From BMS3ABIN03 sp964418885 (GTDB taxonomy: Bacteria; Bacteroidota; Ignavibacteria; Ignavibacteriales; Ignavibacteriaceae), in the NCBI GenBank assembly GCA_964418885.1, contig CAYQNW010000006.1, positions 12,703-76,702 of the forward strand: a stretch of DNA of 64,000 nt, in the 5' to 3' direction. Under the pieces are notes generated by a model that was not told the origin of the DNA, made no database searches, and saw nothing but the letters and a program-made list of their open reading frames with translations. Numbering within the stretch: the stretch's first letter is position 1; every line of letters starts with the position of its first letter. The position numbers and the translations under genes are program-made. Shown one piece after another: positions 1-8,964 of this stretch.

Positions 1-2
1 AT

Positions 3-578
3 GTAATCAAAGAGATACGTGAATCAGGTGCAAAAAAGGAAGTGATAAAAGAAGTAAGAAAGATTGTACAGAACATAAAAGAAGAAACCGATGAACTAGT
101 TAAATCTGAAGTTGAAGAGGAAACAGCAAAGTCCGAATTTATAGTTGGTGATTTTGTAAAGTTAAAAGACACTTCAACCTCAGGTAAAATTTATTCAATA
201 GAAAAAAACGGGAAAAGAGTTGTTGTACAGGTTGGTTCAGTTAAGATGAAAGTTAACGTTGATGAACTTGTACACGATAAAGAAAAAAAGGGAGAAAAGG
301 ATAAACCTGTTTATAGTGGTTACACAATCCCTTCAACAGATTATAGGTTGGATATTCGTGGTGAACGACCAGATGAAGCAGAGTTTAAAATTATAAAATT
401 CATTGATGATTCTTACATGTCAGGACAAAACAGGATAGAAATACTTCATGGAAAAGGTACAGGTGCACTTAAAAAAGTTGTGAATATAATTTTAAAAGAA
501 CATATAAATGTTAAAGATTATTATTTTGCACCTATTGAATCCGGTGGAGAAGGTATTACAATAGTTGAATTAAAATGA
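3..578 (+). CDS. mutS2: Endonuclease MutS2, C-terminal part (5' end outside window)
   Basis: The reading frame is open from base 3 to the TGA at 576-578, so this is the 3' part of a longer gene; the Met at 42 is internal. The first third is a lysine/glutamate-rich helical stretch as in the MutS2 coiled-coil linker. A small beta-rich KOW-like segment follows, and the last 75 residues form an Smr domain with LDIRG and HGKGTGAL. Smr domains carry the nuclease activity of MutS2, which acts on branched or recombining DNA and, in some bacteria, on collided ribosomes. It ends 8 bases before the biotin carboxylase gene, so the two may be co-transcribed. Confidence 0.9.
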   Translation, partial: VIKEIRESGAKKEVIKEVRKIVQNIKEETDELVKSEVEEETAKSEFIVGDFVKLKDTSTSGKIYSIEKNGKRVVVQVGSVKMKVNVDELVHDKEKKGEKDKPVYSGYTIPSTDYRLDIRGERPDEAEFKIIKFIDDSYMSGQNRIEILHGKGTGALKKVVNIILKEHINVKDYYFAPIESGGEGITIVELK

Positions 579-586
579 CAAGTTAA

Positions 587-2077
587 ATGTTTAAGAAAAT
601 TCTTATCGCGAATAGGGGAGAGATTGCAGTACGAATAATCAGGTGTTGCCGCGATTTAGGAATAAGATCGGCTGCAATATATTCCGATGCCGATAAATTA
701 ACTTTACACACGCGACTTGCAGATGAAGCTTATCATATAGGTACCTCAGTCTCGTCCGAATCATATCTCAATCAAAAAATAATAATTAATCTTGCTAAAA
801 AAATCGGAGCAGATGCCATTCATCCTGGCTACGGATTTTTTTCTGAAAATCCTGTTTTTATAAAAGCTTGTGAAAAAGAGAATATTACGTTCATTGGTCC
901 TTCATCAGTTTCTGTAAAAATGATGGGAAACAAAACGGCTGCAAGAAAACTTATGGCGGAGCACAACGTACCGATTGTTCCGGGAACTGTTGAACCTGTA
1001 TCTTCTGTGAAAGACGGGCAAAAAACTGCTTTGAAAATTGGTTACCCGGTTTTGTTAAAAGCTTCTGCTGGTGGTGGGGGGAAGGGTATGAGAAAGATCA
1101 ATAGCGAAAAAGAATTCAAAGATGCGTTTGAGGCAACAAAAAGAGAAGCCTTGAAATCATTTGCCAATGATGATGTTTATATAGAAAAATTTATCGAACA
1201 ACCGAAGCACATTGAAGTACAGGTATTGAGTGACAAGAAAGGAAACTACATCCATCTTTTTGAACGTGAATGTTCAATACAAAGAAGGCATCAAAAAATA
1301 ATTGAAGAAGCACCTTCATCCTGTGTCGATGAAAAAATAAGAAAGCAAATTACAGAAGCGGCAATTAATGCAGCGAAAGCTTGCAAATATTATAATGCAG
1401 GAACTGTAGAATTCCTAATGGACAAAGACAAAAATTTTTATTTCCTTGAAATGAATACACGATTGCAGGTCGAGCACCCGGTTACCGAATTAATTTCAGG
1501 TATCGATCTGGTAAAAGAACAAATACTGATCGCTGCGGGCTATAAGCTTTCATTCGGGCAGGATGATCTTAAAATTAATGGACATGCCTTGGAATGCCGT
1601 ATTTATGCCGAGGATGCTGAAAATAATTTTCTGCCTTCGATCGGAAAGATTATAAATTACAGACCGCCCGCCGGTCCTGGAATTCGTCTTGATTCCGGTT
1701 TCGAAGAAGGATCAGAGATCAGCATTTATTATGATCCACTTGTTTCTAAACTGGTTGCATGGGGACCCGACAGAGAAATTTCAATAAAGAGGATGCTACG
1801 GGCTCTAAAAGAATATTATATTGCAGGAGTTGTAACGAACATTTCCTTTCTTCAAAAAATTCTTAATCATAAAAAGTTTCTCACAGGTTCATTCGATATA
1901 AATTTTGTAGAAAATGAATTCATTGAAAAGAGTAAGAAAGCATCTTCGAAAAAAGAAACTGAAAATGAAAACGCTGTTGCTTTATTATCTGCAATATTAA
2001 AATCCGAAACTCATAATAATTTGAAACGAGCTTCAGACTCCATAAAGAATCGTTGGCAGGAACAGAATTATGAGTAA
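587..2077 (+). CDS. Biotin carboxylase subunit of an acyl-CoA (acetyl/propionyl-CoA) carboxylase
   Basis: This ATP-grasp enzyme carboxylates the biotin on the carrier protein encoded next. Visible motifs are the N-terminal MFKKILIANRGEIAVRII, the glycine-rich ATP loop KASAGGGGKGMRK, HIEVQVL, and the catalytic EMNTRLQVEHPVTE. At 496 residues it is about 50 longer than AccC of fatty-acid synthesis; the C-terminal extension is typical of propionyl-CoA or methylcrotonyl-CoA carboxylase alpha-type subunits that have lost the fused biotin domain. The stop overlaps the next start by 8 bases, so the pair is translationally coupled. No carboxyltransferase lies in the window, so the acyl-CoA substrate is not fixed. 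Confidence 0.88.
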   Translation: MFKKILIANRGEIAVRIIRCCRDLGIRSAAIYSDADKLTLHTRLADEAYHIGTSVSSESYLNQKIIINLAKKIGADAIHPGYGFFSENPVFIKACEKENITFIGPSSVSVKMMGNKTAARKLMAEHNVPIVPGTVEPVSSVKDGQKTALKIGYPVLLKASAGGGGKGMRKINSEKEFKDAFEATKREALKSFANDDVYIEKFIEQPKHIEVQVLSDKKGNYIHLFERECSIQRRHQKIIEEAPSSCVDEKIRKQITEAAINAAKACKYYNAGTVEFLMDKDKNFYFLEMNTRLQVEHPVTELISGIDLVKEQILIAAGYKLSFGQDDLKINGHALECRIYAEDAENNFLPSIGKIINYRPPAGPGIRLDSGFEEGSEISIYYDPLVSKLVAWGPDREISIKRMLRALKEYYIAGVVTNISFLQKILNHKKFLTGSFDINFVENEFIEKSKKASSKKETENENAVALLSAILKSETHNNLKRASDSIKNRWQEQNYE

Positions 2078-2576
2078 GAAGTTCGTAGTAACAATTAATA
2101 GAAGTAAAAAGTTAGTTAATATTATAAACAGCAACGAAGCGATAACAGACAAAAAGAAGGTTGAATTCGAATTACTAAAATTAAAGGAAGACAATTATTT
2201 GCTTCGAATTAATAATTATTTTTACGAAATTTGTACTGATAAAATTGACCATGAGAAATATTCGCTATTTGTTAATGGAAATAAAATTGATACAATTACG
2301 AGAACAGAATTACAGGAGAGGGCAGCCAGGTTAATAAATGAAGCTAAAATTTCTTCAAATAATAAAGTTGATATTAAAGCTCCAATGCCGGGGTTGATAT
2401 TAAAAATTAAAAAGAAAGCTGGTGAGGTTATTAATCAGGGTGAATCAATTTTAATTTTGGAAGCGATGAAAATGGAAAACGATTTACGGGCTCCTGTATC
2501 CGGTTCAATAATAGAAATATATGTAACCGAGGGCAATGCCGTTGAAAAAGGCGATAAACTATTTTCAATCGAATAA
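2070..2576 (+). CDS. Biotin carboxyl carrier protein (biotinyl-domain protein)
   Basis: This 168-residue protein has an N-terminal half of unknown fold and a C-terminal biotinyl/lipoyl domain (about 95-168). The biotinylation motif EAMKMEN is intact, and its Lys is the attachment site. IKAPMPGLILKI and APVSGSIIEIYV are the usual flanking strands. It follows the biotin carboxylase with an 8-base overlap and must be its carboxyl acceptor. Family knowledge links this two-gene arrangement to acyl-CoA carboxylases of the propionyl-CoA type more than to AccB, whose linker is Pro/Ala-rich; no such linker is seen here. Confidence 0.85.
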   Translation: MSKKFVVTINRSKKLVNIINSNEAITDKKKVEFELLKLKEDNYLLRINNYFYEICTDKIDHEKYSLFVNGNKIDTITRTELQERAARLINEAKISSNNKVDIKAPMPGLILKIKKKAGEVINQGESILILEAMKMENDLRAPVSGSIIEIYVTEGNAVEKGDKLFSIE

Positions 2577-2628
2577 TTTTTGTTTCTGAATTAATTAATC
2601 ACATTATTCATTAAACAAGGGAGATGAT

Positions 2629-3873
2629 TTGAAACGGAGAATTACACTATTCATCGTTACGTTTGTGTTGTGTGTGCCGGCAGTTTATGGCGGTGGATTT
2701 CAACTAAACGAACATGGAGCAAAACCCATGGGGCTTGGAGGGGCATTTACCGCTATTGCTGACGATGCTTCAGCAGTTTTTTGGAATGGTGCCGGTTTAA
2801 GTTTTCTAAACGGAACCAATGTGCTGTTAGGGGTATCGTTGATTGCACCAAGCACGACATTCAGGGGTGTTACCCCGTCTACAAAAATTTCCTATATGAA
2901 AGATCAGATATTTTATCCTCCACATTTTTTCGCATCTTATAAATTATCAGATAATTTTTCAATAGGAACGGGTATTTCAGTTCCTTTTGGATTAGGAACA
3001 GAATGGCAACCGGATTGGATCGGGAGATATCTGGCCGTTAAAACAGATTTGATGGTTTTTTCTGCACCGCTTGTAGTTTCCTGGGCAATACTTGATAATC
3101 TTTCTATAAGTGCCGGAGGTTCGTATAGTTTTGCTAATGTTACAATTACACAAAAAAGTTCTCAATACCCATTTGCTGGTGATGCCTATGTTGAACTTGA
3201 AGGTGATGATAATGCATCATTTGGTTATAACTTTGGAGTTATGTGGAAACCTGTTAAGGAAGTTTCTATTGGTGGATCTTTCAGAAGTGAAGTAAAATAT
3301 AGTTTGGAGGGAACTGCAACTTCAACCGGAGCAGAACAGTTAAGTGCAGTTTTACCAGCCGGTGATATCAGTGCTGATTTAACAACACCATTGAATATAC
3401 AGGGTGGAATCGCTGTTCGTATAATTGAACCTTTACTTTTATCTGCAGATTTTCAATGGGTTGGCTGGTCCAGCTATGATAAACTTGCAGTTGATTTCAA
3501 GAATGATGCTTATGAGGACATCTCCCGACCAAGATTATACGACGATTCTTATATCATAAGGTTCGGAGGCGAATACAGTATTGATGAAAAGGTCTCACTT
3601 CTTGGTGGAATATACTTTGATAAGAATCCGGTTGATCCACAATATCTTAGTCCTTCTTTACCTGAATCGGACAGATTAGGACTAAGTATTGGCGTAGATG
3701 CAAAAATATATGAAAACTTTGGTGTATCAGGTTCTTTTCTGTTTATTCGTTCGCAGGAACTTACGGTTGATAATTCAACTCAGATTTATACAACCGGTAA
3801 CTCTCCTTTTAACGGTACATACAATTCGCAAGCCGGATTGTTTGCAGCAAGTATTTATTATAGTTTTAATTGA
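2629..3873 (+). CDS. OmpP1/FadL/TodX family outer-membrane transporter
   Basis: The gene starts at a TTG just after the ribosome site AGGGAGATGA. The 414-residue product has a signal peptide (MKRRITLFIVTFVLCVPAVYGG) followed by GFQLNEHGAKPMGLGGAFTAIADDASAVFWNGAG, split here only by its length limit into two recognisable parts: the FadL N-terminal hatch and the GGAFTA-ADDASA element. The rest alternates short beta strands as in a 14-strand barrel and ends in an aromatic residue pattern (ASIYYSFN). FadL proteins take up long-chain fatty acids or other hydrophobic compounds across the outer membrane. The stop lies 17 bases before the next gene, an SGNH-hydrolase lipoprotein, suggesting a lipid-handling pair. 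Confidence 0.87.
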   Translation: MKRRITLFIVTFVLCVPAVYGGGFQLNEHGAKPMGLGGAFTAIADDASAVFWNGAGLSFLNGTNVLLGVSLIAPSTTFRGVTPSTKISYMKDQIFYPPHFFASYKLSDNFSIGTGISVPFGLGTEWQPDWIGRYLAVKTDLMVFSAPLVVSWAILDNLSISAGGSYSFANVTITQKSSQYPFAGDAYVELEGDDNASFGYNFGVMWKPVKEVSIGGSFRSEVKYSLEGTATSTGAEQLSAVLPAGDISADLTTPLNIQGGIAVRIIEPLLLSADFQWVGWSSYDKLAVDFKNDAYEDISRPRLYDDSYIIRFGGEYSIDEKVSLLGGIYFDKNPVDPQYLSPSLPESDRLGLSIGVDAKIYENFGVSGSFLFIRSQELTVDNSTQIYTTGNSPFNGTYNSQAGLFAASIYYSFN

Positions 3874-3890
3874 GAAGGGAGAGAGAAGAA

Positions 3891-5318
3891 ATGAAAAAGA
3901 AATTTAAATCTTACATTTTATTATTTGGAATATTTGCAATCATATTTGGTTGTGAAGATTATAATAAGCTTACACCTCCGGTTATTGATCCCGGGAATGT
4001 AGATTTCAGCAGAATTGTATCTATTGGAAATAGCCTAACTGCAGGTTATCAATCTGGTTCACTGTTTGAGAGTGCCCAGATGTATAGCTTCGGTAAGCAA
4101 ATAGCAGATGTTATGGGAGTTAATTATGAACAACCCCTAATAAGTGAACCAGGAACTACAGGAAGATTAGAGATTAAGTCTTTATCACCTTTTACGCTTT
4201 ACACTGATCCGAATACCGGAAAACCATTAAATCTAGGCTATCCAAAGCCATATAATAATCTTGGTGTTCCAGGAGCATTACTTTATGATGTCGCAAATGC
4301 AACTAATTCTACTAATTGTGCTTCTGCACTTTTTGCTAATTCACCAAATCCAATGTTCGATATAATTCTACGTAATAGTGCTTTAAATATAGGAACTCAA
4401 ATTAAACAAGCAGCAGCACTTAAGCCTACATTTATAACATTGTGGATTGGTAATAATGATGTTCTTGGATACGCCACAAGTGGTGGTGTTTCTCCATCTG
4501 CACCAACGGATGTACAATCTTTTACTGCATTGTATACAGGTGTTGGAAATGCAATTGCATCACTTGGAGCTAATGTTGTTGTAGCAAACATACCAGATGT
4601 AACTTCTATACCATTTTTTACTACTGTAGGTCCTCAAGTAGCATTAAATGTTCCCTGGTCACAGCTTGCATTACTGGGAGTACCAGGATTGTTTTATCAA
4701 CAGCACGGTGAAACAGGTACTGCATCTGTTTATGCAGATTCCTTATCTCTTCTTACCGGGAAAGTTTTATTAACGTTAAAAGGCAGCAGTTATGCAGGAT
4801 TCATTGGAACACCTTCGGGTAAGTTTTATCGTGATTTCGGATTCCCGGGACTACCACCCGGAATAGATACAACACAAGCATTTGGCGTTCATCCACAAAA
4901 TCCATGGCCTGATGCACTTATTTTAGATATAGATGAAATATCTGTTGCTGTGACAACAACAAATTCGTATAATAGCGTAATAGTATCTGTTGCGAATGCA
5001 AATGGTTTCGGATTAGTTGATATAAATACCTTTTTTAAGAACTTCGTAGGCGGTATGGTTATAAACGGTATTACATTTTCAACAGTGTTCGTTGAGGGTA
5101 ATTTGTTCAGTTTAGATGGTGTTCATCCAACAAGCCAGGGACAGGGAATAATAGCCAATGAATTTATTAAAGTTATTAATAATTCATTTGGAGCTAAATT
5201 GCCGTTGATTGATGTATCCACGATTCCGGGAAGTCTTGAATTTGCCGGAAAATTAAACTACGATCAATACGGTTATGCAAAATTCCCGGTTGGAGCTTTC
5301 GATCATTTATTTTTCTAA
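3891..5318 (+). CDS. SGNH/GDSL hydrolase lipoprotein
   Basis: The ATG at 3891 follows a strong GAGAAGGGAGAGAGAAG ribosome site; a TTG 21 bases upstream is less likely. The N terminus is a lipoprotein signal (FGIFAIIFGC, lipid Cys about residue 21). Block I reads IVSIGNSLTAGYQ, with GNS in place of the more usual GDS; block III is WIGNNDVLG; block V is DGVHPTSQG with the catalytic Asp and His. It is a 475-residue esterase/lipase-like protein expected at the outer membrane or periplasm. It follows a FadL-type porin in the same transcript and ends just before an intrinsic terminator. Its substrate cannot be read from the sequence; an acyl ester is likely. Confidence 0.83.
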   Translation: MKKKFKSYILLFGIFAIIFGCEDYNKLTPPVIDPGNVDFSRIVSIGNSLTAGYQSGSLFESAQMYSFGKQIADVMGVNYEQPLISEPGTTGRLEIKSLSPFTLYTDPNTGKPLNLGYPKPYNNLGVPGALLYDVANATNSTNCASALFANSPNPMFDIILRNSALNIGTQIKQAAALKPTFITLWIGNNDVLGYATSGGVSPSAPTDVQSFTALYTGVGNAIASLGANVVVANIPDVTSIPFFTTVGPQVALNVPWSQLALLGVPGLFYQQHGETGTASVYADSLSLLTGKVLLTLKGSSYAGFIGTPSGKFYRDFGFPGLPPGIDTTQAFGVHPQNPWPDALILDIDEISVAVTTTNSYNSVIVSVANANGFGLVDINTFFKNFVGGMVINGITFSTVFVEGNLFSLDGVHPTSQGQGIIANEFIKVINNSFGAKLPLIDVSTIPGSLEFAGKLNYDQYGYAKFPVGAFDHLFF

Positions 5319-5323
5319 AAAAG

Positions 5324-5358
5324 AAAAAGGGGATGGTCAACAGCCATCCCTTTTTATT
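5324..5358 (+). terminator. Intrinsic terminator after the FadL/SGNH pair
   Basis: GGGATGG (5330-5336) pairs with CCATCCC (5344-5350) around a 7-base loop. An A-rich run precedes it and TTTTT follows. It lies directly after the SGNH stop codon. Confidence 0.85.
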
Positions 5359-5369
5359 TACAATTAAGG

Positions 5370-5798
5370 ATGAAAATAAAATCTTTAACATCTTTTTATA
5401 TTTCTTTGATCGCTGTCCTTCTGTTTAACGCATGTTCATCGACAGAAGAAACGACTTCTAATAATAAAAACAGCGATGGAGATGAAGTATATGTATTCGA
5501 TGCAATACCAGGAAATAATACAAATGATGAAAAGGAAAATACTGCTAATGAAATGCAATATGTTTACATAATACAGATTGGCGCTTTTGCTTCTAAATTA
5601 AATGCAGAGGACTTCACTGCAAAAAGTGAATTAGAATTAGGGGAAAAATTGGATGTCACATTTAATGAACTGGATAGTCTCTATGTAGTAAGATACAGAA
5701 GAGTTTTTGATTCAAGGGATGAAGCTGAAAAGATCAGGAACGAATTATGGCAAACAGAAGACTTTCGGGACGCCTGGATAATTCAAAAACCGAAATAA
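5370..5798 (+). CDS. Small SPOR-domain lipoprotein
   Basis: This 142-residue protein has a lipoprotein signal (LIAVLLFNAC, lipid Cys about residue 22) and a low-complexity acidic/Asn linker. A SPOR-like domain follows at about 65-138 (YVYIIQIGAFASKLNAEDF, then VVRYRRVFDSRDEAEKIRNEL in two parts). SPOR domains bind denuded peptidoglycan glycan strands, often at the division site. The gene stands alone just after a terminator and 155 bases before ssb. The start at 5370 has only a weak AAGG immediately upstream. Confidence 0.75.
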   Translation: MKIKSLTSFYISLIAVLLFNACSSTEETTSNNKNSDGDEVYVFDAIPGNNTNDEKENTANEMQYVYIIQIGAFASKLNAEDFTAKSELELGEKLDVTFNELDSLYVVRYRRVFDSRDEAEKIRNELWQTEDFRDAWIIQKPK

Positions 5799-5953
5799 CC
5801 TCCATCTGCAAATCTGAATAAAAAATCATTTCACACATCTCAAATCCTTTTTTTTAACCAAAAATTGTATTAATTAGCATGTTTAATTACTAATTACTAA
5901 TTTCAAATGTATTTAATCAATCATTGTTTCATAAAATTGGTGGGAGGAAAGCT

Positions 5954-6373
5954 ATGGCGTTTTCTTTAAACCGTGTTATGCTTATCGGTAATCTTGGGCG
6001 AGATGCCGAAACGAGATTCACAACAAATAACGTTTCAGTAACTAATTTCAGTCTTGCTACAACCCGCAGTTACAAAGACAAAGATGGGAACTGGCAGAAT
6101 GAAACGACCTGGCATAATATAACCGGGTTTAATCTTTCCGATTTCTTTAAAGATAATCTGAAAAAAGGAAAGAAATTTTATATTGAAGGAAGAATTTCTA
6201 AGCGTGATTACAATGATAAAGATGGTAATAAACGAACAGCAACCGATGTGATTTGTGAGAGATTGATTCCACTTGAATCAGCTTCCGGAGGTTCCAATGA
6301 CGGAGGAGAAAGTTCATCAACGGGTTCTGATGAACCCCCACAGGTAGAGAATAATGAGGATCTTCCTTTCTAA
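5954..6373 (+). CDS. ssb: Single-stranded DNA-binding protein
   Basis: The 139-residue protein starts at the ATG after GGGAGGAAAGCT. The OB-fold begins NRVMLIGNLGRDAETRF, continues with VTNFSLATTRSYKDKDGNW, and has the conserved WHNI. A Gly/Ser-rich linker leads to the acidic C-terminal tip ending in DLPF, the docking peptide for replication and repair partners. An upstream in-frame start (5924) is possible but has no ribosome site. The next gene is a GldE-like CNNM protein; ssb-gldE adjacency is common in Bacteroidota. Confidence 0.93.
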   Translation: MAFSLNRVMLIGNLGRDAETRFTTNNVSVTNFSLATTRSYKDKDGNWQNETTWHNITGFNLSDFFKDNLKKGKKFYIEGRISKRDYNDKDGNKRTATDVICERLIPLESASGGSNDGGESSSTGSDEPPQVENNEDLPF

Positions 6374-6405
6374 ATTTATGTTTAACAATTAAGGCAATAT
6401 ATTGT

Positions 6406-7683
6406 TTGGATTTTGATTGGTCTTTACAGATTGTTATACTTTTCTTTTTTCTAATAGCATCTGCATTTTTTTCAGGTTCTGAAGTAGCATTATTTACTAT
6501 TGAAAAAAGGAAAATTAAGGATCAGTTCAAAAAGCATAACTTATTGCTTAATTATCTTAATATCCTCCTTGACCGTCCGCGTAAGTTGTTGGTTACCATA
6601 CTTATAGGAAATACAGTTGCTAATGTAGCTGCATCAATTGTAGCAGTTACATTGGCAATTGATCTTGCTCCCGAAATCGGATTTTCGAAAGAATTAGCAA
6701 TATCTATACAAATAGTTATTCTTACCATATTAGTTCTTCTTTTCAGCGAGTTACTTCCCAAGGTGTTTGCTTCAAGAAATCCAGTCTTATTTACGAAAAT
6801 GACTATTATTCCATTGTACTGGATAAACGTAATAATTTACCCTGTCTCAGAAGCATTGACTGAGTTAATAAAAGCAACGACTTCAAAAATAAAAATCGAT
6901 AAAACCAAAACAGTATTGACAAAACAGGAAATATCTGATCTTTCAGACATCGGACAGGAAAAAGGAACACTTGAGGAAGAGGAGCAGGAATTAATTAAAA
7001 GTATTGTTTCGTTCAAGCAAAAAGTTGCCGGCGAAATTATGACTCCAAGAGTTGATATAAATGCAATTTCTAACAAATTCATGCTCAGCGAAATTGTTGA
7101 TTTGATAAATGAAACTGGACACAGCAGGTTCCCGTTGTATTTTGATGATCTGGATAACATAATAGGTATCCTTTATGCAAAGGATATACTTCCTTATCTG
7201 AAGATAGAAAAATCGAATGAGATCATTCAACTATCTAAACTGGCGCGAAAAGCAATGTTCGTACCTAAAGAGAAAAAAGTAGATGATCTGTTGCGTGAAT
7301 TTCAAAAGAAAAAAATGCACATCGCAATTGTGGTTGATGAATTTGGCGGTACATCAGGACTTATTACAATGGAAGACATTATCGAGGAAGTAGTAGGTGA
7401 AATCTGGGATGAATACGACAAGGAAGAGGATTCAATCCAGGCAGTTAGTGAAGATAAATTTATGGTATTGGGGAAAACTCCAATCAATGAAATAAATGAT
7501 GTAATTGGTGACGAAGTGATAAATGAAGAATCAGATTTTGAAACAGTTGGTGGTTTTGTTTTTAAAACAGCGGGATTTATACCCAAAGAAGGATTCAATT
7601 TTAAGTCCGAGAATTATAAATTTACAGTTAAGGAAGTTTTACGTAAGAGAATTAAAAAAGTACTAATCGAAAAAGAAAAATAG
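6406..7683 (+). CDS. CNNM/CBS/CorC-family membrane protein, GldE-like
   Basis: The gene starts at TTG 6406 with AAGG 11 bases upstream. The 425-residue product has an N-terminal DUF21/CNNM transmembrane domain (about 1-185; SAFFSGSEVALFTIEKRK is the signature). Two CBS domains follow (about 200-330; VAGEIMTPRVDINAI, HIAIVVDEFGGTSGLITMED), then a C-terminal CorC_HlyC domain. CNNM/CorC proteins act in Mg2+/Co2+ transport. In gliding Bacteroidota the homologue next to ssb is called GldE; gldD, its usual partner, is absent here. It begins a run of genes to about 10.2 kb with very short gaps. Confidence 0.82.
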   Translation: MDFDWSLQIVILFFFLIASAFFSGSEVALFTIEKRKIKDQFKKHNLLLNYLNILLDRPRKLLVTILIGNTVANVAASIVAVTLAIDLAPEIGFSKELAISIQIVILTILVLLFSELLPKVFASRNPVLFTKMTIIPLYWINVIIYPVSEALTELIKATTSKIKIDKTKTVLTKQEISDLSDIGQEKGTLEEEEQELIKSIVSFKQKVAGEIMTPRVDINAISNKFMLSEIVDLINETGHSRFPLYFDDLDNIIGILYAKDILPYLKIEKSNEIIQLSKLARKAMFVPKEKKVDDLLREFQKKKMHIAIVVDEFGGTSGLITMEDIIEEVVGEIWDEYDKEEDSIQAVSEDKFMVLGKTPINEINDVIGDEVINEESDFETVGGFVFKTAGFIPKEGFNFKSENYKFTVKEVLRKRIKKVLIEKEK

Positions 7684-7685
7684 TA

Positions 7686-8054
7686 TTGCAAAAGGGTTGT
7701 TTTCTAAAATTTATAATTATCTTTACAATATTCGTTGCTGTAATTCTGTACCTGGTTCAGAATAAATTTGATGAGTTTTTTGTCAAGCCCGGTAAAAAGA
7801 TATTGCTTTCTGTTCTGAATGAAAAATGGGATGAAGAATTAAGTTACGTAAAAGAAAGTATTGAGAAAGATTCATTAAAAATATTAATCAACGAATACTT
7901 AACTCAAATGAAATCAAAAGAAGATTTAACAGGTGACAAAACTTCAGCTATCATAAACCAGCTTGGAACTATTGTGCAGGACAGCATTGTAGATGCTGGT
8001 GAACTTCTGAAAATGCGGAAAATAATAAACGAAACTTTGAAAAATGGTAAATGA
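7686..8054 (+). CDS. Hypothetical single-pass membrane protein
   Basis: The 122-residue product starts at TTG, 2 bases after the preceding stop. One N-terminal transmembrane helix (about 6-24, FLKFIIIFTIFVAVILYLV) is followed by a charged, mostly helical region with no recognised motif. It overlaps the MCE/MlaD-type gene by 11 bases, so it may be an accessory subunit of that lipid-transport system; that is inference from position only. Confidence 0.6.
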   Translation: MQKGCFLKFIIIFTIFVAVILYLVQNKFDEFFVKPGKKILLSVLNEKWDEELSYVKESIEKDSLKILINEYLTQMKSKEDLTGDKTSAIINQLGTIVQDSIVDAGELLKMRKIINETLKNGK

Positions 8055-8952
8055 AAGAAAAACCCAGATAAAAGTTGGAATAACAACAGTAATTTCTCTT
8101 GCTGTTTTTATCTGGATAATGGCGTGGGCAAAAAATTTTCTGGTTACATCAAACGATCTCGAAATTAAAATTTACTTCGATAATGTTAGCGGTTTAGAGA
8201 TAGATGATGATGTAACTGTTCGTGGTTTACGAATGGGTTTTGTAAAAGACATTACGCTTGATCAGAATATTCTATTAGTTACATTATCTGTCGATAGTCG
8301 TGTTGATTTAAAAAAAGATGCGGAGTTCTGGCTTGTTACTGTAGATCTTATGGGCGATAAAAAGATTGAAATTTATCCCGGAAGATCAAACGACAAATTA
8401 GATTTGAGTCAGATTCATACGGGACATTTTCAACCTGATTTATCAGCTATGATGGAAACAATAGCTGCAATGAAGGATGATATATTTACGATAGTCGATG
8501 ATATTAAAATTTCGCTTAAAGCAATAAACGGTTATCTTACTGATGAAAAAGTAAAAGATGATTTCAAATCTTCTTTAAAAAACCTGCATACATTAACTGC
8601 AAAGCTTGATGCAATGTTAACTGAGAACCGGGAGAATATTGCTCAGATTACTGAAAATACAGCTGCTATCTCTAAAGATGCTAAAGAATTTTTTGACCAA
8701 AACAAAGAAAATCTAAACAGTTCTATTGCAAACCTGAATTCTGTACTTGCAAAATCGGATTCGTTGATGGATCAGTTTAATTATTTTGCTTCTGAAACAA
8801 AAGACGGGAAGAACAACTTAGGAAAATTTTTATATGATGATTCTCTTATGGTTAACATAACCGAATCTATGACAAGATTGAAAGAGATTTCAAAGCTTAT
8901 TCTTAGGCAGCTTAACAACGATGGAATCAAGGTAGATGCAAGTATATGGTAA
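8044..8952 (+). CDS. MCE/MlaD-family substrate-binding protein
   Basis: The 302-residue product has an N-terminal anchor (about 12-30, TTVISLAVFIWIMAWAKNF) and an MCE domain (about 38-118), with IYFDNVSGLEIDDDVTVRG and the LMGDKKIEI element typical of MlaD. A long helical C-terminal part with regular hydrophobic heptads follows, as in tunnel-forming MCE proteins. The family moves phospholipids or other lipids between the membranes with an ABC transporter; no MlaE/MlaF genes lie in the window. It overlaps the preceding small membrane protein gene by 11 bases. Confidence 0.82.
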   Translation: MVNERKTQIKVGITTVISLAVFIWIMAWAKNFLVTSNDLEIKIYFDNVSGLEIDDDVTVRGLRMGFVKDITLDQNILLVTLSVDSRVDLKKDAEFWLVTVDLMGDKKIEIYPGRSNDKLDLSQIHTGHFQPDLSAMMETIAAMKDDIFTIVDDIKISLKAINGYLTDEKVKDDFKSSLKNLHTLTAKLDAMLTENRENIAQITENTAAISKDAKEFFDQNKENLNSSIANLNSVLAKSDSLMDQFNYFASETKDGKNNLGKFLYDDSLMVNITESMTRLKEISKLILRQLNNDGIKVDASIW

Positions 8953-8964
8953 AATGGTTTAACA

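Noticed and set aside
5799..5953. Short repeat TAATTAC-TAATTAC before ssb
   Set aside because: Two copies only, in AT-rich sequence; consistent with chance.
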